A DNA stretch of 64,000 nucleotides from Granulicella sp. (lineage in GTDB: Bacteria > Acidobacteriota > Terriglobia > Terriglobales > Acidobacteriaceae): positions 48,158-112,157 of the forward strand of contig JANXYX010000040.1 in assembly GCA_025408425.1 (NCBI GenBank), read 5' to 3'. Under the pieces are notes generated by a model, which saw nothing but the letters and a program-made list of their open reading frames with translations, was not told the origin of the DNA and made no database searches. The translations under genes and the position numbers were made by a program. Shown here in pieces: positions 9,564 through 18,292 of the stretch. Position 1 is the stretch's first letter, and each line of letters opens with the position of its first letter.

Positions 9564-10835
9564 ATGAATTACGCCTTCCTACCGGACCTCTCGGCACTGA
9601 CGATTCTTATCGTCATACTGCTCGTGCTCCGCAGGCGTCATCCTCAGGAGCAGGCAGACATCTGGCTGCTGGGTCTTTTTTTCACCCTCGTCGAAGCCGT
9701 CGCTCACACCTTCTACGCTCGCTCGGGCGTCCCCGCCAAGGCTCTGCACGTCATCGTCGTGGACTGCTATCTTCTCGCTGGCCTGGTCTTCACCTGGGCT
9801 TCGGGCGATCACCCCATTCCACGCAGGGGCCGGCTCCTCTATCTGACGCTCAATGCCTTGCCCCTTCTGGCCATGAATACCATCTATGGCCTCAATGTTC
9901 GTTACACGACCCCCTATCTTCCGATCGTCGCCGTCGGCCTCGTCGTCGGCGTTTCAACCTCGCTCTATCTCCGCCGCAGTTGGGGCCTCGCCTCCCTGCA
10001 CCTCGCCGGATGGCTGGCAATCGCGTATCTCATCCATGCAGAAGACTATCGCCGCGCCGTCTATTGGAGCCTCAGCTGTATCTACACCATCGCTGCGATC
10101 AGTTTTCAGAATCGCCTCCCGCGCAATAGCACTGGCAAGCTCGCCATCCTCACCGGCTTCTCCATCTGGGCCCTGTGCTTCCTGCTCCACCCCTGGATCG
10201 TGCAATACCCCGCCTATTCCGACATTGCCTCCCATGTATGGAACATGCAGAAGTCCCTCATCTCCATCGGAATGATCCTCGTCATGCTGGAAGAGCAGGT
10301 CTCCAATAACGAGTGGCTCGCCCTGCATGACGAGTTGACCGGCCTGCCCAACCGCCGCCTCTTTGCCGATCGGCTCTCCAACGCCATTGAGCGCTCTCGA
10401 CGCAGCAAGAGCAGTCTCGCCCTGCTACTGCTCGATCTCAATGGCTTCAAAAAGATCAACGACTCACTCGGCCATCACGCGGGCGATCAAGTCCTCCGCG
10501 AGGTCTCCGCCAACCTTCGCAAGAACGTCCGTGCCGCTGACACTCTCGCACGCCTCGGTGGTGACGAGTTCATCATCGTTGCCAGCGACCTCTCCGAAGG
10601 CAGTTCCATCAATCGTTTCGTCGAGGCGATTCGCGCTGCAGTCGAAAGACCCATGCTGATCGAGGGACAGCCCTTGACCGTCTCAGCCAGCCTTGGCCTC
10701 GCCATCTACCCAGATGACGCCGTGGACCCAATCCGCCTGGTCAGGGTCGCCGATCAACGCATGTACGCCTTCAAGCACAGGTCCAAAACCCAGCCCCATG
10801 CAGCGCCGGATCTCACCACCCATCCGGCTGTGTAG
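9564..10835 (+). CDS. Membrane-bound diguanylate cyclase (GGDEF)
   Basis: 423 residues. Residues 1-235 form about seven hydrophobic helices (for example ALTILIVILLVL and YLPIVAVGLVVGVS) with no recognised sensor domain. Residues 250-415 are a GGDEF domain: the substrate-site helix LDLNGFKKINDSLGHHAGD, then an intact ARLGGDEFIIV signature near residue 330. The enzyme should make c-di-GMP from two GTP at the inner membrane. I do not see an RxxD product-inhibition site at the usual distance before GGDEF. GGAG lies 8 nt before the ATG. Confidence 0.9.
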   Translation: MNYAFLPDLSALTILIVILLVLRRRHPQEQADIWLLGLFFTLVEAVAHTFYARSGVPAKALHVIVVDCYLLAGLVFTWASGDHPIPRRGRLLYLTLNALPLLAMNTIYGLNVRYTTPYLPIVAVGLVVGVSTSLYLRRSWGLASLHLAGWLAIAYLIHAEDYRRAVYWSLSCIYTIAAISFQNRLPRNSTGKLAILTGFSIWALCFLLHPWIVQYPAYSDIASHVWNMQKSLISIGMILVMLEEQVSNNEWLALHDELTGLPNRRLFADRLSNAIERSRRSKSSLALLLLDLNGFKKINDSLGHHAGDQVLREVSANLRKNVRAADTLARLGGDEFIIVASDLSEGSSINRFVEAIRAAVERPMLIEGQPLTVSASLGLAIYPDDAVDPIRLVRVADQRMYAFKHRSKTQPHAAPDLTTHPAV

Positions 10836-10931
10836 CCCAGGCAGGCTGTCGGTCAATCCAGCGCCCTTGCAGATAAGCCTCGCCGCCAAAATAACGCTGC
10901 CTCGCGCCGACACCTGCTAGCGTAGTAGCCA

Positions 10932-12305
10932 ATGGCCTACGCCCACACTATCGGCAGCGTCCGCTACACCTTCCCCACCCTTGGCGACCTCCTCGCCAAG
11001 GCCTCTCCCCACCGCTCCGGAGACGAACTCGCCGGTATAGCAGCCTCCAGCGCCCAGCAGCGAATCGCCGCTCAAATGGCTCTCGCTGATCTTCCCCTCA
11101 CCACCTTCCTCGATCAGGCCATCATCCCCTACGAGTCCGACGAAGTAACCCGCCTCATCGTCGACACACACGACCCCGCGGCCTTTGCGCCCATCGCATC
11201 CCTCACCGTCGGAGAACTTCGCGACTACCTACTCTCCGATGAAGCCACCACCTCCCGACTCGCCGACCTCGCCCCCGGCCTCACCCCCGAGATGGCCGCC
11301 GCCGTCTCCAAGCTCATGCGCCTGCAGGACCTCGTCCTCGTCGCCCGCAAAATCTCCGTCATCACCAAATTCCGTACCACCGTCGGCCTCCCCGGACGCC
11401 TCTCCACCCGCCTCCAGCCCAATCACCCCACGGACGATCCCGCAGGCATTGCCGCCTCCATCCTCGACGGCCTCCTCCTCGGCTCCGGCGATGCAGTCAT
11501 CGGCATCAATCCAGTCAGCGACAACCCCGCTACCGTCACCAACCTACTTCACCTCATTGACCACGCCCGTCAGCGCTTCGCCATTCCCACCCAGTCCTGC
11601 GTCCTCGCCCACATCACCACCCAGATGCAGGCCATCCGGCAAGGCGCACCACTCGACCTCCTCTTCCAGTCCGTCGGAGGCACTCAGGCCACCAATACCA
11701 GCTTCGGTGTCGACCTGGCCCTGCTTGACGAAGCCCACAAGATGGCCCGCAGCCTGAACCGCGTCCCACCTACCCCCGACAACCCACATCCAAACATTAT
11801 GTACTTCGAAACCGGACAAGGCAGCTCACTCTCCGCCAACGCCCATCACGGTGCTGGCGGGCAGGGCGTAGATCAGCAAACACTCGAAGCACGCGCCTAC
11901 GCCGTAGCCCGCCACTTCTCTCCCATGCTCGTCAACACCGTCGTCGGCTTCATCGGCCCCGAGTACCTGTACGACGGCAAACAAATCCTCCGCGCCGGCC
12001 TCGAAGACCACTTCTGCGGCAAACTCCTCGGCCTCCCCATGGGCTGCGACATCTGCTACACCAACCACGCCGAAGCCGACCAAGACGACATGGACGCACT
12101 CCTCACCATGCTTGGAACCGCCGGCGTCAACTACATCATGGGCGTCCCCGGAGCCGACGACATCATGCTCAACTACCAGTCCACCTCCTTTCATGACACC
12201 CTTTACCTCCGCACCCTACTCCACCTCCGCCCCGCGCCCGAGTTCGAAGCATGGCTCAACTCCAACGCCCCGGCCCGCCTGTCCCTTCCTGCACTCCTAC
12301 CCTAG
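10932..12305 (+). CDS. eutB: Ethanolamine ammonia-lyase large subunit
   Basis: 457 residues, full length for EutB. The start motif HTIGSVRYTFPTLGDLLAKASPHRSGD and the later GDAVIGINPVSDNP, SVGGTQATNTSFGVDL, YFETGQGS and GLPMGCDICYTNHAEADQDDMD segments are characteristic. The enzyme is the catalytic alpha subunit of AdoCbl-dependent ethanolamine ammonia-lyase (ethanolamine to acetaldehyde plus ammonia). The Shine-Dalgarno sequence is weak, but the N-terminus aligns with the family start. eutC follows at 24 nt. No microcompartment shell, EutA reactivase or transporter gene lies beside it. Confidence 0.95.
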   Translation: MAYAHTIGSVRYTFPTLGDLLAKASPHRSGDELAGIAASSAQQRIAAQMALADLPLTTFLDQAIIPYESDEVTRLIVDTHDPAAFAPIASLTVGELRDYLLSDEATTSRLADLAPGLTPEMAAAVSKLMRLQDLVLVARKISVITKFRTTVGLPGRLSTRLQPNHPTDDPAGIAASILDGLLLGSGDAVIGINPVSDNPATVTNLLHLIDHARQRFAIPTQSCVLAHITTQMQAIRQGAPLDLLFQSVGGTQATNTSFGVDLALLDEAHKMARSLNRVPPTPDNPHPNIMYFETGQGSSLSANAHHGAGGQGVDQQTLEARAYAVARHFSPMLVNTVVGFIGPEYLYDGKQILRAGLEDHFCGKLLGLPMGCDICYTNHAEADQDDMDALLTMLGTAGVNYIMGVPGADDIMLNYQSTSFHDTLYLRTLLHLRPAPEFEAWLNSNAPARLSLPALLP

Positions 12306-12329
12306 TTCTCGGTTCCCTGAGAAAGAGCG

Positions 12330-13103
12330 ATGAGCGACCCACCCTCACCAACCAGACCGTCCCCCGTCAGCCTCCGCGAATACACGCCCGCCCGCGTCTC
12401 GCTGGTCCGAACCGGTTCCAGCCTCGCCACCCGCGACGCCCTCGACTTTGCCCTGTGCCACGCCCAGGCCCGCGACGCAGTCCACGCCACCCTTAGCCTT
12501 CCGTCGCTCCTCAGCGAACTCCACTCCCGAAATCTCGCAACCGTCACCGTTAAGTCCGCAGCACCCGACCGCACCACCTACCTTCGCCGCCCCGATCTTG
12601 GCCGCACCCTCAGCCCGGCCTCCGCCACCCAGCTAGCCTCCTACACCCCGTTGCCGCAAACACCTGCCCTCACCCTCATCCTCGCAGACGGCCTCTCCGC
12701 CCTTGCCATAGACCGCCACGCCATCCCACTCCTCGACGCGCTCCTCCCACTCCTGACCCCGTTCCGCCTCACCCCCATCGTCATCGCCGAGCAGGCGCGC
12801 GTAGCCATCGGCGACCAAATCGGCCACCTCCTCCACGCACAACTCACCATTCTCCTCATCGGCGAGCGCCCCGGCCTCAGCTCCCCCGACTCACTCGGAG
12901 CCTACCTCACCTGGGCACCCCGCCCCGGCCGTACCGACGCCGAGCGCAACGGCATCTCCAACATCCGCGCCCACGGGCTCGACTACCCCACCGCTGCCGC
13001 TCGCATCGCCTTCCTCGCCAACGAAGCACGACGCCTAAAGCTCTCCGGCACCCCCATCAAGGAAGCCTCCCTTAATCTCATCGCGGCACCGGAACAGCCC
13101 TGA
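12330..13103 (+). CDS. eutC: Ethanolamine ammonia-lyase small subunit
   Basis: 257 residues. The motif YTPARVSLVRTGSSLATRDALDF is the typical EutC N-terminal core, and ILADGLSALAIDRHA plus LLIGERPGLSSPDSLGAYLTW follow in family order, ending with GLDYPTAAARIAFLANEARR. The small subunit binds the cobalamin cofactor with EutB. GAAAGAG precedes the ATG, and the gene is almost certainly co-transcribed with eutB. It converges with the cysteine synthase gene, with only 7 nt between the stop codons. Confidence 0.95.
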   Translation: MSDPPSPTRPSPVSLREYTPARVSLVRTGSSLATRDALDFALCHAQARDAVHATLSLPSLLSELHSRNLATVTVKSAAPDRTTYLRRPDLGRTLSPASATQLASYTPLPQTPALTLILADGLSALAIDRHAIPLLDALLPLLTPFRLTPIVIAEQARVAIGDQIGHLLHAQLTILLIGERPGLSSPDSLGAYLTWAPRPGRTDAERNGISNIRAHGLDYPTAAARIAFLANEARRLKLSGTPIKEASLNLIAAPEQP

Positions 13104-13110
13104 CCTCGCA

Positions 13111-14163
13111 CTAAGCCGGCTCCAGCCAGGCCCCCGGTGTCGACCGCGATATCTCGATCTCTTCTTCCGTCATATCCAGCGCAACATCCGCAAACAGTGG
13201 CGTACTCAAATAACGCTCTCCCGTATCCGGCAACATGCACAGGATCGTCGAACCCTTCGGCGCCTCCGCACACACCCGCAACGCTCCGGCAAACGTAGCC
13301 CCCGAAGTGATGCCCACAAACAGCCCTTCCTTGCGCGCCAGTTCCTTGCTGCATCGCATCGCGTCGGCGTTCTCAATCCGCATAATCTGGTCGATCACCT
13401 TCATCTCCACCGCGTCCTGCGTCAACCGCGAAATAAAGTCCGGGCTCCACCCCTGCTGCGGATGCGGTTGCCACGCAGGATGACTCCCCGCCGGCGAGCC
13501 ATCCGCATTCCTGGGCTGCACAGTTCCGCTGCTCAGCATCGCTGCACAATCCGGCTCGCACACCACAATCTTCGTCTCCGGACGCTCCTTCGCCAGCACA
13601 CGTGCCACGCCTTTCAGCGTTCCACCCGTACCAAACCCAGTCACCCAGTAGTCCAGACGCTCCCCTTCAAAGTCAGCCAGAATCTCCTGCGCTGTCGTCC
13701 GCGAGTGCATCTCCGCATTCGCCTCATTGTCGAACTGCCGCGTCATGAACCACCCATGCTTCGCCGCCAGTTCCTCCACCTTCGCCATCATCCCCACCGC
13801 TCTGGCAGCCGCCGGAGTGAGCACCACCTTAGCACCCAGAAACCGCATCAACTTCCGCCGCTCCACGCTGAACGTCTCCGCCATCACCACTACCAGCGGA
13901 TAGCCCTTCGCCGCGCAAACCATCGCCAACCCAATCCCTGTATTCCCGCTGGTCGCCTCAACCACCGTCTGGCCGGGCTTCAACATACCGGTTCGCTCCG
14001 CATCCTCAATCACGCCCAACGCCAGCCTGTCCTTCACTGAACCCAGAGGATTGAACGCCTCCACCTTCACGTACAAATTCACATCTGCTGGTGCCAGCTT
14101 GTTGATCCTGACCACTGGTGTGTTCCCAACCGTCTCAAGAATGCTCGCAAACCTACGTCCCAT
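13111..14163 (-). CDS. Cysteine synthase (PLP-dependent, CysK/CysM type)
   Basis: 350 residues from the ATG at 14161-14163, which has GGGAG just upstream; an in-frame GTG lies seven codons earlier. The PLP lysine is K44 in NPLGSVKDRLALG, the substrate loop is TSGNTG near residue 78, and the phosphate loop is GFGTGGT near 185. The enzyme makes cysteine from O-acetylserine and sulfide. Compared with textbook CysK there is an extra proline/histidine-rich segment between the GTGGT loop and the TPDFI-like motif (around residues 220-245), which probably forms a surface loop. Whether it is CysK or CysM cannot be decided here. Confidence 0.9.
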   Translation of the reverse strand: MGRRFASILETVGNTPVVRINKLAPADVNLYVKVEAFNPLGSVKDRLALGVIEDAERTGMLKPGQTVVEATSGNTGIGLAMVCAAKGYPLVVVMAETFSVERRKLMRFLGAKVVLTPAAARAVGMMAKVEELAAKHGWFMTRQFDNEANAEMHSRTTAQEILADFEGERLDYWVTGFGTGGTLKGVARVLAKERPETKIVVCEPDCAAMLSSGTVQPRNADGSPAGSHPAWQPHPQQGWSPDFISRLTQDAVEMKVIDQIMRIENADAMRCSKELARKEGLFVGITSGATFAGALRVCAEAPKGSTILCMLPDTGERYLSTPLFADVALDMTEEEIEISRSTPGAWLEPA

Positions 14164-14417
14164 CTTTCTCTCCCTCTTTCTCACCTGAAAAATCTATCTC
14201 GCTATCGCAAGGAGTCTATACCGTCTCTCGCTCACCAGCCGAATCAAACCTCTGCAACTCACCAATCCGCAACCGCGATTTTGAGGAAGGTTTGCCCGTC
14301 ATCCCAAAATTTTCCTGCCAAAACCGACCGAATGCTCATATCACTCTTTCTAAAAGAGTTCGACTTCCCCCGGGCACTCATTTACATTGAATGCGCACTC
14401 CCAAGGAGAAGACTTTC

Positions 14418-15452
14418 ATGTCAGAGAACCAGCCACCTCAAGCCGAAGCTGTGTCACCGCAGGCTCAACTCATCCAGATGGCCTGGGCCCATCAGGTTTC
14501 CGCCATGGTCCGCGTCGCGGCTCAATTGAAGCTGGCGGACTACCTTGCCGACGGTCCACACACCGCCGAAGAACTCGCCGCCGCGACAGAGGCCCACGCG
14601 CCCTCGCTCTACCGCTTCCTGCGAACCGCCGCCAGCATGGGCTTGTTCACCGAGGACGCCAACCATCGCTTCTCCCTCACTCCCCTTTCAGAGCCGCTCC
14701 AGTCCTACGTACCTGGCTCCGTCCGCACCTCCGTTCTCTTGATCGCGGGAGACATCTTCTCCCGCTCCTTGAACAGCCTGCTCTACTCGGTTCAAACCGG
14801 GAAGAAAGCGTTCGACAAGGAATTCGGATCACCTATCTTCGACTGGCTAGGCAGCCATCCCCAGGAAGCGTCCATGTTCAGCGACCTCATGATCGGCTTT
14901 CACGGTCCCGAGACTCCTGCAGTTGCCGCCGCATATGACTTCTCCGGATTCAGCACCATAGCCGACATCGGCGGCGCTACCGGCAACATGATCACCACAA
15001 TTCTTGCTAAAACTCCTGGCTCGAAGGGCTTTATCTTTGACCTGCCCCACAACGCCAACGCTGCAGCGGAGCTGATTCAGTCGCGTGGCATGACAGATCG
15101 CATCACATTCCAGGCCGGTAGCTTCTTCGAAAGCATCCCTGCAGGCGGCGATATCTATCTCATGTCCCACATCATCCACGACTGGAGCGAAGAACAGTGC
15201 CTCACCATCCTCGGCAACTGCCGCCGTGCGATGGGGCCCAACGGCAAGCTCCTCATCATCGAGATGGTCATCCCTCCCGGCAACGACCCACACACCGGCA
15301 AGATGACCGATATGGTCATGCTTACAGTTCCCGGCGGTCAGGAGCGCACCGAGCAGGAGTATCGTACCCTCCTCGATAAAGCCGGATTCAAACTCACCCG
15401 CGTAGTCCCAACCGACTCCGCCGTCAGCATCGTCGAAGCAGTTCCTGCCTGA
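14418..15452 (+). CDS. SAM-dependent O-methyltransferase (acetylserotonin/COMT type)
   Basis: 344 residues from the ATG at 14418, preceded by AAGGAG; an in-frame ATG at 14391 is less likely. The N-terminal winged-helix dimerisation domain (residues 20-95: LKLADYLADGPHTAEELA, LYRFLRTAASMGLF) is followed by a class I methyltransferase fold with the SAM motif ADIGGATGN near 182. The catalytic-type histidine segment is SHIIHDWSEEQC near 252. Proteins with this architecture methylate hydroxyl groups of small, often aromatic, metabolites. The substrate is unknown and the neighbours give no hint. Confidence 0.85.
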   Translation: MSENQPPQAEAVSPQAQLIQMAWAHQVSAMVRVAAQLKLADYLADGPHTAEELAAATEAHAPSLYRFLRTAASMGLFTEDANHRFSLTPLSEPLQSYVPGSVRTSVLLIAGDIFSRSLNSLLYSVQTGKKAFDKEFGSPIFDWLGSHPQEASMFSDLMIGFHGPETPAVAAAYDFSGFSTIADIGGATGNMITTILAKTPGSKGFIFDLPHNANAAAELIQSRGMTDRITFQAGSFFESIPAGGDIYLMSHIIHDWSEEQCLTILGNCRRAMGPNGKLLIIEMVIPPGNDPHTGKMTDMVMLTVPGGQERTEQEYRTLLDKAGFKLTRVVPTDSAVSIVEAVPA

Positions 15453-15625
15453 TCCGCAGCGAATGGCACCCGCGCAGTCTGACCCGATACCCACTCGCTC
15501 CAGCCTCGCGGCCACGAGTCCCTGCGCGCACTAACCCTTGCGCCACACGCTGCAAATCTCTATACATGTTGCGGCAGATACTTTGTTTCTACTTTGTAGT
15601 TCTAGCGACACGATCGGATAGTTAA

Positions 15626-17014
15626 ATGAACAAACGAGATTTTCTCAAGTCCTCCGGGGCCATCCTTACTGGCAGCCTGTTGTCCCGTTTCACCTCCGCC
15701 GAGCCCAATCCCATGCAGTCAGCCCAGCAACCCGCAGCCACGCCGCAATCCGCCCCCCATCGCACCAACTGGGCCGGCAACCTTGAGTACCACACAGACC
15801 ATCTCTTCCAGCCCAACAGCCTCGAAGAGGTCCAGCAGGCCGTCAAGAGCTGCGCCAAACTCAAGGCCCTCGGTGCCCGCCACTCCTTCAACACCATCGC
15901 CGACAGCAACTTCAATCAGATCTCCGTCAAAGCACTCGACTCCATGACGGTCGATCCCGTCGCCCACACCGTCACCGTCGGCGCAGGCGTCACGTATGGC
16001 AAGCTCGCTCCCTGGCTCGATGCCCAGGGCTTCGCCGTCCACAACCTCGCGTCCCTGCCCCACGTCTCCGTCATCGGAGCCTGCGCCACCGCGACCCACG
16101 GATCCGGCAGCAGCAACGGCAACCTCTCCACCGCAGTCTCTGGCCTGGAGATGGTCACCGCCGACGGCAAAGTCGTAAACCTCTCCCGCGCCAAAGATGG
16201 CGACCACTTCCTCGGAGCCGTCGTAGCCCTCGGAGCCCTCGGCGTCGTCACCAAGGTGACGCTCGACGTAGTCCCCACCTTCCAGATGACTCAGCTCGTC
16301 TACGAAAACCTCTCCTTCAACCAGCTTGAACACAACCTCGACGCCATCTTCAACAGTGGCTACAGCGTCAGCCTCTTTACCGACTGGCAGCACCATCGCG
16401 CCACGCAGGTCTGGATCAAGAGCCGCGTTCAGCCCGGCGGCAAGGTAGACATGCCCGCCCAGTTCTACGGAGCAACCCTCGCCACACAAAAACTTCATCC
16501 GCTCGCCGGACACTCCGCCGAAAATTGTACCGAGCAGCAAGGCATCCCCGGCCCCTGGTATGAGCGTATGCCCCACTTCCGCATGAACTTCACCCCCAGC
16601 AGCGGAGCAGAACTCCAATCCGAATACTTCGTCCCCCGCGATCGCGCCTATCAGGCAATCCTTGCCGTTGAAGAACTCCGCGACCACGTCACCCCGCATC
16701 TCTTCGTCACCGAGTTCCGCACCATCGCCGCCGACAACCTCTGGATCAGCCCCGCCTATCAGCGCCCCTCCATGGCCATCCACTTCACCTGGAAGCCAGA
16801 GACGCCAGAGGTCACCAAAGTGCTTCCCCTCATCGAAGCCAAACTCGCACCCTTCAACGCAAAACCCCACTGGGCCAAACTCTTCACCATGCCCCCAGCG
16901 AAACTCCAGGCCCTCCACCCCAGAATGGCCGAATTCAAAGCCCTGCTCCACCAATACGACCCACAAGGCAAATTCCGCAACCAATTCCTCGACACCAACC
17001 TCTTCAGCGTCTGA
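15626..17014 (+). CDS. FAD-binding alditol/sugar-lactone oxidase-like protein, exported
   Basis: 462 residues. The N-terminus NKRDFLKSSGAILTG resembles a Tat signal with KR instead of RR. The mature part starts TNWAGNLEYHTD and continues ALGARHSFNTIADS, the region that carries the covalent-FAD histidine in alditol oxidases. SVIGACATATHGSGSSNGNLS is the second FAD-binding stretch, and the C-terminus is an ALO-type domain (HWAKLF, YDPQGKFRNQFL). Family members oxidise alditols or aldonolactones with O2 and make H2O2. The alditol (xylitol/sorbitol) type is my preferred reading. The 3' end overlaps the convergent RHS remnant by 11 nt. Confidence 0.85.
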   Translation: MNKRDFLKSSGAILTGSLLSRFTSAEPNPMQSAQQPAATPQSAPHRTNWAGNLEYHTDHLFQPNSLEEVQQAVKSCAKLKALGARHSFNTIADSNFNQISVKALDSMTVDPVAHTVTVGAGVTYGKLAPWLDAQGFAVHNLASLPHVSVIGACATATHGSGSSNGNLSTAVSGLEMVTADGKVVNLSRAKDGDHFLGAVVALGALGVVTKVTLDVVPTFQMTQLVYENLSFNQLEHNLDAIFNSGYSVSLFTDWQHHRATQVWIKSRVQPGGKVDMPAQFYGATLATQKLHPLAGHSAENCTEQQGIPGPWYERMPHFRMNFTPSSGAELQSEYFVPRDRAYQAILAVEELRDHVTPHLFVTEFRTIAADNLWISPAYQRPSMAIHFTWKPETPEVTKVLPLIEAKLAPFNAKPHWAKLFTMPPAKLQALHPRMAEFKALLHQYDPQGKFRNQFLDTNLFSV

Positions 17015-18257
17015 CCAAAGCACCGAACATCGGGTGCCCCATGATCACCACAGGACGAGGTCCGAAGGTTATCGTGGGGCTACTCCTCAAAATCTGTCTA
17101 GGAAGCCCCGGTGTCATGAATGGACTGACCCTGCCCACGAACACCTGACCGGATAGGAGGGATCCATTGCTGACCGGAAACATTGCTACCGGAACAGATG
17201 GCGTACCGGTCGTGTGATAGGTCCCCGCTGGACCGGAACCATGAAGGCCGAAGTAGTTCCCATATTGCGCGAATCCGCCACCGTAACCTGTCTCGTTACC
17301 AGCGACCGCGAGCACTTCGGATGGAGTCACCCCATTACCTAGACTGTTGGCTAGGGTTTGAGCATCTGTCAGGTGCGCCGTTATGAAGTTGTTGACGTTG
17401 GGCAGGCACTTCCCGTTATTTGGGGCTCCTCCTGACGCCACAGGAGCGTTGCTGTCATCCGCAATGGGAGATAGGCCCGAAGAGCCCTCTGAAATGCCCA
17501 GGCCTATTGGAGCCCCATCGTCTGCCGAGACATTCACGACGCAACCAGAATAAGTTTCTTCACAACCAGCGTCTTGAGAAGAACAAACTGCTGAGTAGAC
17601 AGTTCCATTGCAACTATCGCCACGTGTGGACAGCCCCGTAGGATCTACCAATCGCAAGGGATTGTTGAGTGCATACGAATATCGATTCAGCGATTGCGGC
17701 GCCATCAAATTCACCGCATTCCACCCCGAGGGATCGGGCGACATCCACCGTCCCGCTGATTGATCGTACCGCCTGTACAAGAAGTCGTAGATTCCCTGGG
17801 TGGTGTCCTGATCCTGTCCGGTGAAGGAGCGGCCGGCAGTGCCGGCTTCGTTGTAAGTCTCACCAAAGGGCGCGTAGGCTTCTTTGGCATAGACCGCATG
17901 GTTCCAAGTCGTGGCTAAACGGGAACTCCCCAGCCAGTCCTTGTGCCGGATATAGCTCAAGCCGCTGGCGTTGTAGATCGCCGAGGCACCACCCGGCAAC
18001 GGAACCGTTCCTTTCGACAACACTCCATTCTGCACAATGGCCAATTTATCACCCGACGGACGAAACACCACCTGCACATAGGTCGAACCCGATCCAGCTT
18101 CAACCATCCGGCCCAACGCATCATACGTCGCGGAGACACCATTCACGACGATCGGCAACGCCACCGCGTTCCAGCTTACCGTCGACCAGGAGTTCTGCGT
18201 CTGGTTCCCATTCGCGTCGTAGCTGGCCGTCGCCCCCACCCGCTTCGAACTGCCCAC
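17004..18257 (-). pseudogene. 5'-truncated RHS-repeat module with glucosaminidase-like C-terminal tip
   Basis: 417 codons from a GTG at 18257; the frame is open further upstream into the GH gene without any RHS sequence. Residues 1-200 are the RHS-associated core: ATYDALGRMVE, LPGGASAIYNASGLSYIRHKDWLGSSR, APFGETYNEAGTAGRSFTG, then the conserved RYDQSAGRWMSPDPSG and NRYSYALNNPLRLVDPTGL. The variable tip (about 290-390) has SEVLAVAGNETGYG and NYFGLHG, as in glucosaminidase/lysozyme-like domains (Glu of NETGYG at the catalytic position). Full RHS proteins exceed 1000 residues, so the N-terminal part is missing. The last 30 codons lose family resemblance, which suggests a frameshift or lost 3' end. 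It may be an orphan toxin tip. Confidence 0.75.
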
Positions 18258-18292
18258 CCACCATTGGATATCGACGCAACATGGAGCGTTAG

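Noticed and set aside
15719..17023. 434-codon open frame antisense to the FAD oxidase gene
   Set aside because: Gly/Glu/Val-rich composition typical of a mirror frame; the opposite strand encodes a clear alditol-oxidase-like protein.
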